This document shows, piece by piece, positions 40,654 to 49,048 of a stretch of DNA of 64,000 nucleotides; the first letter of the stretch is position 1, and every line of letters starts with the position of its first letter. Both the position numbers and the translations under genes were made by a program. The notes beneath the pieces were generated by a model, which worked only from the letters and a program-made list of their open reading frames with translations, ran no database searches and was not told the DNA's origin. The DNA lies in assembly GCF_014697125.1 (NCBI RefSeq), contig NZ_JACJRG010000008.1, forward strand, positions 62,001 to 126,000, given 5' to 3'. This stretch comes from Anabaena minutissima FACHB-250. GTDB lineage: Bacteria > Cyanobacteriota > Cyanobacteriia > Cyanobacteriales > Nostocaceae.

Positions 40654-41283
40654 ATGCAAATTCCTCATTTTTCTGAAACCAACCACCCGCTCGTTAAGTC
40701 CCTCTTTCATCATAGTGATCAAGAACTGCTGGAATTGTTTCAGCAAAATCCCGATGTTGGCAAATACTTTACAGTTATTTTTTGCCGCTATAGCCCGATA
40801 GTTTACACTTTGATTCAACATTCGGCGCGATCGCCTGTACAAGCTGACTACCTATTTGCTCTGACTTGGCGGCACATTTATTATGAACTCGGCGGACTGG
40901 ATTTAAACAACCCCTCACCTGGCCAGGAAGGTTTAACTTTGCAAAATTGGCTGATTAATATCACGGCTGTCTGCATTAACGAAATTCAACTACCACCAAC
41001 AGAATCCATACATTATTCCCTGCAAGCCACTTCACCGCCGTTATGGTGCTATATCGAACAGGCATTAGACCAACTACCCCCAATTTTAAGATTAATGGTC
41101 TTGATGGCTCAAACTTTCCATTGGAGTGAAACTCGCATTGCGGCTTATCTGCAAGCTGAAGGGGAAAAAATTACGCCTCCTGATGTAGCCAATTTTCTCC
41201 AGGAAGGCTATCGTATGCTAGAGGACAAATTACCCGCAGATATCCGCGACATCTACTTGGGAGAAGATTTAGTTGAATCGTAA
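40654..41283 (+). CDS. Sigma-70/ECF-like protein of unknown specificity
   Basis: The 209-residue protein resembles an ECF-type sigma factor in layout. Residues about 20-75 (DQELLELFQQNPDVGKYFTV, then IFCRYSPIVYTLI) look like region 2, and about 130-200 (ALDQLPPILRLMVLMAQTFH, then WSETRIAAYLQ) look like region 4 with a helix-turn-helix. The DNA-contact residues are not well conserved and the spacing between regions is long (about 55 residues). It could be a true sigma factor or a degenerate relative with another role. The TPR gene follows 94 bp downstream. Confidence 0.6.
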   Translation: MQIPHFSETNHPLVKSLFHHSDQELLELFQQNPDVGKYFTVIFCRYSPIVYTLIQHSARSPVQADYLFALTWRHIYYELGGLDLNNPSPGQEGLTLQNWLINITAVCINEIQLPPTESIHYSLQATSPPLWCYIEQALDQLPPILRLMVLMAQTFHWSETRIAAYLQAEGEKITPPDVANFLQEGYRMLEDKLPADIRDIYLGEDLVES

Positions 41284-41377
41284 CCTAAGTATATACGCGT
41301 AATCAATGAGTCTTCATACTAACAAAATTAATTTCTGCGAACTTCTACTTAAACCCGAAATCCTAGGGGTAAGTTTT

Positions 41378-42481
41378 ATGAGACAAAGGCATACTGTTTT
41401 TAATTTATTCTCCACCCCTAAAACTTCACGTTATGGGTTGGTGAACAAGTATAAATTTTTTAGTTCTTACTTTTTACTTGTGGCTTTGCTACTAAATCCT
41501 CTGGTAGCGAACGCAGTTGATATTACTCAGCAGTTGCATCGTCCATTGAATAGTTCTTTTGGACGACAATCGAGAGATGATGCAGACGCGTTATTACGTG
41601 TTAGTCAACAGCAATACGCTAGTGGCTACCCGGAAAAGTCTATTGGCTCTAGTTTGCAAGCACTGGAAATTTATCATTTGATTGGTGACCTCAGAGCTAA
41701 AGGTTTAACCTATGATTTACTAGCAAAGGCTTATATTCAACTAGGACGTTATAAAGAAGGTGAAGACGCATTACGCCGACATTTAGCGATCGCACGAGAT
41801 ACTCAAGACTTTCAATCTCAGATTTTTGCCTTAAATAATATTGGGACTTTGTTCTTACAAGTAGGTGAACCCATTCCCGCTGCTAAAACCCTAGAGGAAG
41901 CACTAATAATTGCTCGCAATGTTAAAAATATAGAAGGTGAAGGATTATCTTTAAGTAATTTGGGTTTGGTATCAGCTAGACAGGGCGATTACAACAAAGC
42001 GATTAAGCTGTATGAAACTGCTTTAATATACCGCCGCCGCACTGGCAATCTGCGTGCTGAACTCAATACTTTAAATAATTTAGGTGATACTTATCTAGCG
42101 GCTGGCAACTATCAAGATACCATTGCTACCTATGGCGCGGCGATGGGGATGGCGAGGATAAACCGCGATCGCGCTAACCAAATCCGAGCGATAGATGGTT
42201 TAGTCACCGCTCACACTGCTGTAGGACGCTACGAGCGTGCTTTTGAGTTACTCCAACAACGTTTAATTCTGGCGCAAGAATTACAAAATTTGCCAGAACA
42301 ATTAAAATCTTTTCAATCCTACGCTCAACTTTACGAGCAGCTAGGTAATTACCCAACTGCTCGTAATTTTTATGAAAGAGCCATCATCCTTTCACAAACT
42401 CTCGAAGATCGTCAACAGGAAGTGCTGTTGCGCGATCGCTTAACCCAAATGTTAAAGCGGCGGGAAACAGGTGACAGGTGA
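41378..42481 (+). CDS. Exported TPR-repeat protein
   Basis: The 367-residue protein, starting at ATG 41378 (MRQRHTVFNLF; the longer frame to 41306 adds 24 residues without homology), has a signal-like segment (about 26-48, ending ANAVD) and six or more TPR units. Clear units are GDLRAKGLTYDLLAKAYIQLGRYKEG, QIFALNNIGTLFLQVGEPIPAAKT, EGLSLSNLGLVSARQGDYNKA and ELNTLNNLGDTYLAAGNYQD (each listed in part). TPR proteins mediate protein contacts; no enzymatic domain is seen. The last residues (GDR) and the stop lie in a GGTGACA repeat, so the original C-terminus was probably altered. It may be co-transcribed with the sigma-like gene. Confidence 0.8.
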   Translation: MRQRHTVFNLFSTPKTSRYGLVNKYKFFSSYFLLVALLLNPLVANAVDITQQLHRPLNSSFGRQSRDDADALLRVSQQQYASGYPEKSIGSSLQALEIYHLIGDLRAKGLTYDLLAKAYIQLGRYKEGEDALRRHLAIARDTQDFQSQIFALNNIGTLFLQVGEPIPAAKTLEEALIIARNVKNIEGEGLSLSNLGLVSARQGDYNKAIKLYETALIYRRRTGNLRAELNTLNNLGDTYLAAGNYQDTIATYGAAMGMARINRDRANQIRAIDGLVTAHTAVGRYERAFELLQQRLILAQELQNLPEQLKSFQSYAQLYEQLGNYPTARNFYERAIILSQTLEDRQQEVLLRDRLTQMLKRRETGDR

Positions 42482-43285
42482 CTAGTTCAAAAATACTGTA
42501 CCATCCTCTTGGATTCTGACTGTACCTTTATCTTGACCAAAGTTAGTAGTTTCGTCCAATCTTACTTCCAACATTCCTTGGGTTGATGTCGGCTGTGGAA
42601 TCACTTGAACCAGTCCGCCATCCTTACGGTAGAGTGTGAGTGTTACAGGTGCGTTTAAACCTCGCAGCATCACATTTGATTTACCCTGTAGCGATCGCGG
42701 TGCTGTATCGCCAATGACTTCATAAGTTACTTCCGCACCAGTATCATTTACTAACCGGACGTTAACCTGATTATTCACCAGGGCGAGCCTAGCACTGGGT
42801 TCTTGGCGTTCTCTGGGAAGGGGAGGTTGAATTACAGAAACCGGTGGGCGAGGGGGAATCATTTGTTCTGGATTTATCCCCCGTGCTTGCATTTGCTGGG
42901 TGAGAGCGTTGGGGGGACATCCTTGGGGGACTACATTTCTAGAGTTGAAAGGTTCTTCATAATAAATGCGAGGACAGGGATTGATTCCAGAAGTACGTGA
43001 TAGTGGTGCTTCCCCACCCATACCTTGTGAGTATGGTGTCTGGGTAACAGGGGGAGTCATCGGTGGTAGAAGTCCTTGAGCCTCCAATCTCCGAGTTAAC
43101 GCATTGGGAGGACAACCTTGAGGTACTAGAACGCGATTGTTATGAGGTTCTTCGTAAAAAACGCTAGGACAAGGATTTACTTTAGGAATGGATTGCTGTG
43201 CTGATGCTACTTGAGGAATTACAGGTATACCGATTAGTAATCCTCCGCAGATAGCACCAAATACTTTTTGAGAATATGTCTTCAT
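42482..43285 (-). CDS. Secreted protein with two NPCPxxxYEEPxN repeats
   Basis: The 267-residue protein has a signal peptide (about 1-29, ending ASAQQ) and two tandem about 43-residue repeats. Repeat 1 has NPCPSVFYEEPHNNRVLVPQ then GCPPNALTRRL; repeat 2 has NPCPRIYYEEPFNSRNVVPQ then GCPPNALTQQM. Each carries two Cys residues that could pair. A C-terminal beta-rich domain follows (about 165-267, VNVRLVNDTGAEVTYEVIGD and on). No named family is recognised. It probably acts in the periplasm or on the outer membrane. It is convergent with the TPR gene, the two stops touching. Confidence 0.7.
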   Translation of the reverse strand: MKTYSQKVFGAICGGLLIGIPVIPQVASAQQSIPKVNPCPSVFYEEPHNNRVLVPQGCPPNALTRRLEAQGLLPPMTPPVTQTPYSQGMGGEAPLSRTSGINPCPRIYYEEPFNSRNVVPQGCPPNALTQQMQARGINPEQMIPPRPPVSVIQPPLPRERQEPSARLALVNNQVNVRLVNDTGAEVTYEVIGDTAPRSLQGKSNVMLRGLNAPVTLTLYRKDGGLVQVIPQPTSTQGMLEVRLDETTNFGQDKGTVRIQEDGTVFLN

Positions 43286-43664
43286 AAGTTACTCCTGATT
43301 AGGTTTAATTTTGCTCAATATATTGATGATGTGGTTAATTACATTGCTAAAAATCCAGAGGAATCTGATGTATAAATATGAGTTTTAAGCAATTTAAATT
43401 TAGCAACTAGTTGTTTTGTCTATCTCTAACCTTAGACTTGAAAGTAAAGACTAAAACATTTAGTTTTTATATCTTGGGGATGATGCGGACAGCACTTACA
43501 AATAGTGTTTAATAGCTTATTAGAAATCTGATTTTTCAAAAAAATACGGCTTATTAAAAATTAAGTTTTTAAATTAATTTTGTATGTAATATAGGAAAGC
43601 AATTACTTTTAGGGGGCAAGAATTGCGCCCCCTATTTGCGCTTAATTATTCGTGGATATTCTAA
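43286..43664. other. Intergenic region with a G/C-rich hairpin
   Basis: No gene is seen. Near 43610-43632 AGGGGGC pairs with GCCCCCT (inner GCAA/TTGC), 30 bp past the DUF2267 stop, and may serve as its terminator. The rest is AT-rich and should include the promoter of the secreted-protein gene. Confidence 0.5.
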
Positions 43665-44144
43665 CTAAGCTGCTTCCCAAAGTTGGCGAATTTTACCGGG
43701 TAGCCAACTTGCAATTTCCTGTATTCTTTCTGGCGATAACTCCTCTTTAGTGGCAGAAAAAACAGCCTTAACAGCTTGTTCACGATCTACATTTGGAGGC
43801 ATTCCGCCTTCATTAGCTACTCGAAATAAAAAGCGATCGCTATCAATTTTAAAAATACCAGGGCCTTGCCAGGGTGGACGTACCCGGCTCAGAAATCCCA
43901 CAAGCGGATTTGTATCATGCCACAAATCAGCAATTTCTAATTGCAGAGATTTATCATCAGTGATTTCTGCTGGTTCATGTAATTCTTCTTCAACGCGATC
44001 AGCCGCTTCTGTAGTCATTAAATCACGCATGACTCGAAAAACTACTTCTGTGATATCTCTGGCATCATAGACATCTGGTAAACCACTTTCTACTTTAACT
44101 TTTTCTAAAAATGGAATATCTCTTTCTTGGATAGCAGTTGACAT
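43665..44144 (-). CDS. DUF2267-domain protein
   Basis: The 159-residue soluble protein shows the DUF2267 pattern: DITEVVFRVMRDLMTTEAAD (about 30-49) and a later HDREQAVKAVFSATKEELSP-type segment (VDREQAVKAVFSATKEELSP, about 119-138). The C-terminal LPGKIRQLWEAA closes the family's helical bundle. DUF2267 proteins are small, abundant and uncharacterised. The acidic and helical content suggests a regulatory or binding role, not an enzyme. It stands alone, with a hairpin after its stop. Confidence 0.85.
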   Translation of the reverse strand: MSTAIQERDIPFLEKVKVESGLPDVYDARDITEVVFRVMRDLMTTEAADRVEEELHEPAEITDDKSLQLEIADLWHDTNPLVGFLSRVRPPWQGPGIFKIDSDRFLFRVANEGGMPPNVDREQAVKAVFSATKEELSPERIQEIASWLPGKIRQLWEAA

Positions 44145-44294
44145 TTAATACTCCAAAAATTACTTCATTGTTACATTTTTTTGACAACAAAAAATTAGTT
44201 ATCTCACCAGTGATAATGCAACCATTAGTAAATAAGTTAATAAATAAAGTGAAGACAATTCATCTACCACAGGAAACAAATATTAGTTAAGAAA

Positions 44295-45824
44295 TTAAGA
44301 CTCAAGAGTGACTGGTAAAGTAATAATAAAAGTAGTACCCTTACCTAAAGTGCTTTCTACTTGAATTTGACCGTGGTGATGTTCGACAATAGCTTGAGCG
44401 ATCGCCAGTCCTAATCCTGAACCTGTAGCATTTTCTGTAGCTAGATTACCCGTCTTATGGGTGCGTGCTGGATCGACTCGATAAAAACGGTCAAATAACT
44501 TTGGCAGAGCCTCAGCCGGAATCCCCACACCGCTATCACTCACCTTAATTTGCAAATAAGCAGCACTGTTGTAGCGAATTCTATCTATCCGTGCTAGTTC
44601 TACATTTACCTCACCACCTGCTGGGGTGTATTGCAAAGCATTACCAATCAAATTCGTAAATAAACGCACCAATTGATCCCAGTTACCCCACAGTGTGAAC
44701 CAATTTTCCAATAATTCCGGACTAGTTTCAAAAGGGGAAGAGTCAACTAGGTGCAAGTTTAAGCTAATGGCTTTTTCTGTCGCTAGCAGTTGTTGTTCTT
44801 CCACTACCTCCATTAGCAAAGCATCGACAGGACAGGCTGCAAAGCCATCTTTACTCATGCCACTATCTTGACGTGCTAAGAATAGTAGGTCATTAACTAA
44901 CCTACCCAAACGCTGTGTTAGCCGTTCCACCGCCTTTAACTGTTGGCGATAATTTTTAGTAACAGTCGTCTCGATTTGAGTTAATTCCAAGTCAGTCAAG
45001 GCTACTTGCACATTAGTTTGAATTAGCGTGATGGGACTTCTTAATTCATGGGAAGCATCAGCCGTAAATTGTTTCAGACGTTGGTAAGACTCGCCGACAG
45101 GTTGCATCGCCTTACCCGAAAGAAACCAGCCGCTAGCAGCTACAGACAGCACCATTAACCCCGTACCCAACGCCAAATCAAAAATTAATTGGCGACTCGG
45201 TTTAGTCACTTCAAACCAAGGATGACTCACCCGCAGATATCCTAAAACCTGTCGTCCTGCTTCTACGCGTTGGGTGACTTGGCGCAAGAGTAGTGCTGAG
45301 TCCTGAGTCACCGAAGTTTGCCTGGAGGGAGACCCTCCTTGCAACTTCTCGCTGTTAGCGGTAGCGCGGCGTTTAGCCGGTCCTAAGTGCTGAGTTGGGT
45401 TAGTGGTAGCGCGTGCTGAGTTGGGAGTTTCTGCGTTTTCCCATCTCTCTTGTTTAACTATACGTACAGTTTCACCAGTGCGATCGCTATGAATGGGAAT
45501 ATTGAGAGGTTCAGAAAAAGTAGACCAAATTAACTCACCAGTGGAACTAAACCACTCTAAATCAATGTGGTCATCTTCTACTGTCTCCGCATTGGTGCGA
45601 AAACTGGCTTCTACATTAATACGGAATTGATCAGGCTCATCGTTAATTGGTTCAATGACTAGCGATCGCTCCACTATCTCTACTACATGATTCAACGTAT
45701 CATCAACGCGCTCAATTAAAGTGTTGCGGACATATAAATATACACCACTGGCGAATAGTAAGAGTAATACCGCAGTTACAGCAGTGTACCAAATAGCCAA
45801 ACGGCGACGAGTAGCTTGGAACAT
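44295..45824 (-). CDS. Membrane histidine kinase with repeat-derived insert
   Basis: The 509-residue sensor has two membrane helices (about 12-30 and 220-240) around a periplasmic domain (35-215). HisKA follows with DASHELRSPITLIQ (His at about 259) and HATPase with NLIGNALQYTP, VSDSGVGIP and [11 protein letters not shown], so all core motifs are intact. It resembles RppB/NrsS-type kinases that sense redox or metals. About 47 residues near the second helix (ARATTNPTQHLGPAKRRAT, then NSEKLQGGSPSRQ, then TQDSALL) are encoded by dispersed repeats. No response regulator is adjacent, so it is an orphan. The start at 45824 (MFQATRRRLAIWY) matches the family. Confidence 0.9.
   Translation of the reverse strand: MFQATRRRLAIWYTAVTAVLLLLFASGVYLYVRNTLIERVDDTLNHVVEIVERSLVIEPINDEPDQFRINVEASFRTNAETVEDDHIDLEWFSSTGELIWSTFSEPLNIPIHSDRTGETVRIVKQERWENAETPNSARATTNPTQHLGPAKRRATANSEKLQGGSPSRQTSVTQDSALLLRQVTQRVEAGRQVLGYLRVSHPWFEVTKPSRQLIFDLALGTGLMVLSVAASGWFLSGKAMQPVGESYQRLKQFTADASHELRSPITLIQTNVQVALTDLELTQIETTVTKNYRQQLKAVERLTQRLGRLVNDLLFLARQDSGMSKDGFAACPVDALLMEVVEEQQLLATEKAISLNLHLVDSSPFETSPELLENWFTLWGNWDQLVRLFTNLIGNALQYTPAGGEVNVELARIDRIRYNSAAYLQIKVSDSGVGIPAEALPKLFDRFYRVDPARTHKTGNLATENATGSGLGLAIAQAIVEHHHGQIQVESTLGKGTTFIITLPVTLES
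45291..45430. repeat. Composite dispersed repeat inside the kinase gene
   Basis: TGCTGAG units at both ends flank a central block with GGAGGGAGACCCTCC (palindromic) and GCTGTTAGCGGTAGCGCGGC. The whole 140 bp is in frame in the kinase coding sequence. Its central motif matches the repeat at 21274-21352 in the opposite sense. Confidence 0.75.
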
Positions 45825-46151
45825 TTGACTGACCTGGAAAAGTATGAACGTTGAGCTATATGCAGAATGTGAATCAATAATAATCCTGAGAATGTTCCGT
45901 TACTGATGAAACATAGTTTAGGGTCGCATAACCCCGATATCACCGTGATACTTAGATTATTTAATGTTAGATATATTACGAATTTACTAGGATTGCCATC
46001 TTTGCCCAACAGTTCCCCATATCCTCTGAGGACTAAATGTTGATTATGAATTAAAACAGTAAAAATACTGTTTGTTCTGACTATGTTGTGAGTATAAATG
46101 CATCTTGCGCTTGTGGCTTTTTTTTAACAAAAAATATGAAGGAATATTGCA
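45825..46151. other. Intergenic region between the orphan kinase and the barrel-like gene
   Basis: No gene is seen in 327 bp. It separates divergent genes, so it should hold both promoters. A purine-rich AAGGA lies just before the GTG start at 46152. Confidence 0.4.
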
Positions 46152-47417
46152 GTGACTCCAAAACATAAACAAAAATATAACATTATTAGCCACCCTGCTA
46201 TTTTTAAAGCTAATCATACAAGGTGTAGTCATCTAAACTTAGGCACAACCTTAGCAACTTCTCTGCTAGGTTTAACGGTTGTTTCCGTCCCATCAGCAGA
46301 AGCTTCAGATCATGTAGTTGCTGATTCACAAATACAATTAAGTTTTACTCACACTTTATCTGAAACTAATAGTTCTCAGACTAGCATTCAAACTGACTCT
46401 TCCCAGGATATAGAAAACCCCTCTTTATCAGACGCAAAGCAACTGTACCTCTCATCTAAAACCATAGAGGCTGTAAAAAGTCAAAATATTCAGACCCCAG
46501 AATTTATTGGTGTTGATACTGCTGAAATGTTTTCCACTCACTCAAATGCAGGGATGGGGGAAATTTTAGCAGAAAATGTATTAGAGTCTGATGAGCAATT
46601 AAAGCCCCAAAATCAACCTCAAATCATTGCACAAACTGACTCTTCTGGGGTAGTAGGTGACACCCTAGGCGATACTAATCAATTGCGCCAAGAACTGTTA
46701 ATTGAACCAATAGTCAGAGTTCGTAAGACTCCTAAAGCTGCTCCTGGTTCAGCTGCGGGTACTCCCTCTGCTTATGGTGCAAGTTTCGGTCAAGCCTATA
46801 TTGGGGGTGGGTTAAGCTTCCCGCTTGATAAAGATAAGGATAATGTAGACGGTTCGTTATCGGTGGGTTTTGGTTTAGGTGATGCAGTTAAATCTGTAGG
46901 GTTGGAAGTTAACGTCAATATTACTAGTGTCGGTGGTGGTGATAATTTTGATTTTGGCGATAGTGGCGGTGTCGGTTTTAAGCTACACAAATATTTTACC
47001 GATGGTACGGCTGTAGCTGTTGGTTGGTCAAATGCTGTGAAATGGGGAGATGTTACCGATGCTCAAGATACTATCTATGGGGTAGTTACTAAGTCATTTC
47101 CACTACAACCAAATAACCCAAATCATAAATTACCTCTCACGCTTTCTGCGGGTCTTGGTAGTGGTAGTTTTCGTTCTAAAGGTGCGATAGAAGCAGGTGA
47201 TAATGCTATGAATCTTTTTGGAAGTCTGGGTTTAAGAATTATTCCAGAAATATCTTTAGTTACTAGCTGGACAGGAAATCGCCTGAATATGGGAGCATCT
47301 TTTGCACCATTAAAAAATATTCCCATAGTTGTCAATACTATTTTCACAGATGTAACCAGCAATTTTGAAACTGGTCTTGGATTTACTTTAAGTGCAGGGT
47401 ATACTTTTCGGTTTTAG
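46152..47417 (+). CDS. Exported outer-membrane beta-barrel-like protein
   Basis: The 421-residue protein starts with GTG and has a signal-like segment (about 33-52, ATSLLGLTVVSVPSAEA). Residues 53-190 are a Ser/Thr/Asn-rich linker. The last 215 residues (about 205-421) are Gly-rich strands: QAYIGGGLSFPLDKD, GSLSVGFGLGDAV, GGVGFKLHKYFTDG and the C-terminal GLGFTLSAGYTFRF, with a terminal Phe typical of outer-membrane barrels. No named family is recognised. The next gene encodes another secreted protein, 175 bp downstream. Confidence 0.68.
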   Translation: MTPKHKQKYNIISHPAIFKANHTRCSHLNLGTTLATSLLGLTVVSVPSAEASDHVVADSQIQLSFTHTLSETNSSQTSIQTDSSQDIENPSLSDAKQLYLSSKTIEAVKSQNIQTPEFIGVDTAEMFSTHSNAGMGEILAENVLESDEQLKPQNQPQIIAQTDSSGVVGDTLGDTNQLRQELLIEPIVRVRKTPKAAPGSAAGTPSAYGASFGQAYIGGGLSFPLDKDKDNVDGSLSVGFGLGDAVKSVGLEVNVNITSVGGGDNFDFGDSGGVGFKLHKYFTDGTAVAVGWSNAVKWGDVTDAQDTIYGVVTKSFPLQPNNPNHKLPLTLSAGLGSGSFRSKGAIEAGDNAMNLFGSLGLRIIPEISLVTSWTGNRLNMGASFAPLKNIPIVVNTIFTDVTSNFETGLGFTLSAGYTFRF

Positions 47418-47592
47418 ATGTTGAGTTATTTTGGAAATAAAGGATATCAGGTGCAGGTAAGTAGTTATGTTTTCCTTGGTCATTAAAACCCATCCTGCTT
47501 GCAGGTAGGGGAAATAAAACATAGCTTTGATGAGGTGTTTTTTTCGAGTTTAATAAGTAATCAACCAGACACAATTTTTAGCAGCAATAGTC

Positions 47593-48378
47593 ATGAAAAA
47601 ACAAAACTTACCTCTCAATTTAGGTTTAGTATTAATTTTATTGACTTGTTTAGTCAGTGCGCCCCTGAGAGTAAATGCAGGTGGTGCTAATGTAGTCGGT
47701 GTTAGTGATGATTCTACTACCTCATCTGGTGATAATCTTAGCCCTGCAACAGAGCCACCGCTTGAAGCCGTACCTGGTACTAATGTAGAAATAAACAGTG
47801 GTGATTCTGAGGTGAATATTAGTACCTCACCAGAAATTCAGAACAATGTCAATGAAGCGGCTAATGAGATATTGCAACAAGCTGAAGATGCTAATAGCTC
47901 AGTAGCAGTCAGTAGTGTTGGTGTTGATGGTACTGTCTTGAGTAGTGCGGGTAGTTCTAATAGCGTATTTGCCATTATTGTAGTTATTTTACAAGGTGGT
48001 GCTGATGCAGAAAATTCTGTCAATCAGTTACAAAGTTCTTTAGGTAATTTAGGCGTTTCACCATCTGCAATACGACGTCTGGTTAACGCTCTCCGGGGGA
48101 TGATTAGTCAGTCATCAGCATCTACATCTGGTGTTGATATGGGGTCTTTAAAACCAGCGCATTTAGTAGCTGGTGTTAAGGGGTTAAGAACAGAAGTTGC
48201 TCAAAATGTAGCTAAACCAAGTGTGGATCTGAATAAATTAAATGCTGCTATTACTGCTTACAATAATATTGTGATGGAAAGCAGTCCTGAAGTTGTTCAG
48301 AAATTGGCGAAAGACCCACAATTTTTAGAAATTGGTAAAGTTCTGAAGCAGTTACGGGCTGCTTTGAATAAGCGTTAA
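47593..48378 (+). CDS. Secreted protein of unknown function
   Basis: The 261-residue protein has a signal peptide (1-27, LGLVLILLTCLVSAPLRVNA). A Ser/Asn/Gly-rich region (28-110) follows, then a helical C-terminal half (about 120-261) rich in Leu, Ala, Gln and Lys, with VNQLQSSLGNLGVSPSAIRR and VQKLAKDPQFLEIGKVLKQL. No domain name is recognised. It lies 175 bp downstream of the barrel-like gene on the same strand and may belong to the same unit. Confidence 0.65.
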   Translation: MKKQNLPLNLGLVLILLTCLVSAPLRVNAGGANVVGVSDDSTTSSGDNLSPATEPPLEAVPGTNVEINSGDSEVNISTSPEIQNNVNEAANEILQQAEDANSSVAVSSVGVDGTVLSSAGSSNSVFAIIVVILQGGADAENSVNQLQSSLGNLGVSPSAIRRLVNALRGMISQSSASTSGVDMGSLKPAHLVAGVKGLRTEVAQNVAKPSVDLNKLNAAITAYNNIVMESSPEVVQKLAKDPQFLEIGKVLKQLRAALNKR

Positions 48379-48490
48379 AATTTGCACAGCGACTGACAAA
48401 GCTCATACAGTCAGTCGCTGGATAGCCACAACTGACTCAAACTGAGTCGCTTCGAGAATCCAATAGGAGTCCGATAATTAAATTCCGCAA

Positions 48491-49021
48491 TTAATAAGAT
48501 TGATATTTTTTAAATATTTGAACTTCCCCCTGATGATTAAACTCCATGACTGTAAATGGCTGCTTTGTATTTCCCGATTCCATTCCTGGCGTTCCTATAG
48601 CCATTCCGGGTACAGCTAAACCTGTAAGTTGCGGCTGTTGTTGCAGAAAAAGCTTGATGTCATCGGCGGGAATATGTCCTTCCATCACGTAACCGTCAAT
48701 AATTGCTGTATGACAAGATGCTAAATCTGGAGGTAAATTATACTTTTGTTTGATAGCTTCCATATCGTCAGTTTTGATATCTGCTTGGATTTTAAACCCG
48801 TGCTTTTGGATGTGTTTTATCCAATTTCCGCAGCAGGTACAAGCCGGACTGCGATAAACAGTAACCTCCCGCGTTTGTAAATCTGATGTGGTTTTATTGT
48901 CCCAGATACTAGCAGCCAGCGCAGATGTAGAATTACTATCAAAAACAATCACAGTAGCGAGTATAAAAACTAGCAAATTACGCAGCAATGGACTAATTAA
49001 AATAGCGATAATTTTGTACAT
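48491..49021 (-). CDS. DUF411 metal-binding periplasmic protein
   Basis: The 176-residue protein has a signal segment (about 8-35) followed by a DUF411 domain: VYRSPACTCCGNWIKHIQKH (about 54-73) with the CTCC metal motif. It continues with LASCHTAIIDGYVMEGHIPA (about 100-119), with Cys-His, then AVPGMAIGTPGMES with two Met residues, and ends VQIFKKYQSY. DUF411 proteins bind copper or silver and are common beside Cus-type efflux genes. It is the last gene of the cusB-cusA-DUF411 set, 27 bp after cusA, so it is likely a periplasmic copper chaperone or reservoir for the pump. Confidence 0.88.
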   Translation of the reverse strand: MYKIIAILISPLLRNLLVFILATVIVFDSNSTSALAASIWDNKTTSDLQTREVTVYRSPACTCCGNWIKHIQKHGFKIQADIKTDDMEAIKQKYNLPPDLASCHTAIIDGYVMEGHIPADDIKLFLQQQPQLTGLAVPGMAIGTPGMESGNTKQPFTVMEFNHQGEVQIFKKYQSY

Positions 49022-49048
49022 TGATGAATCCTCATTATTTTTATATTA

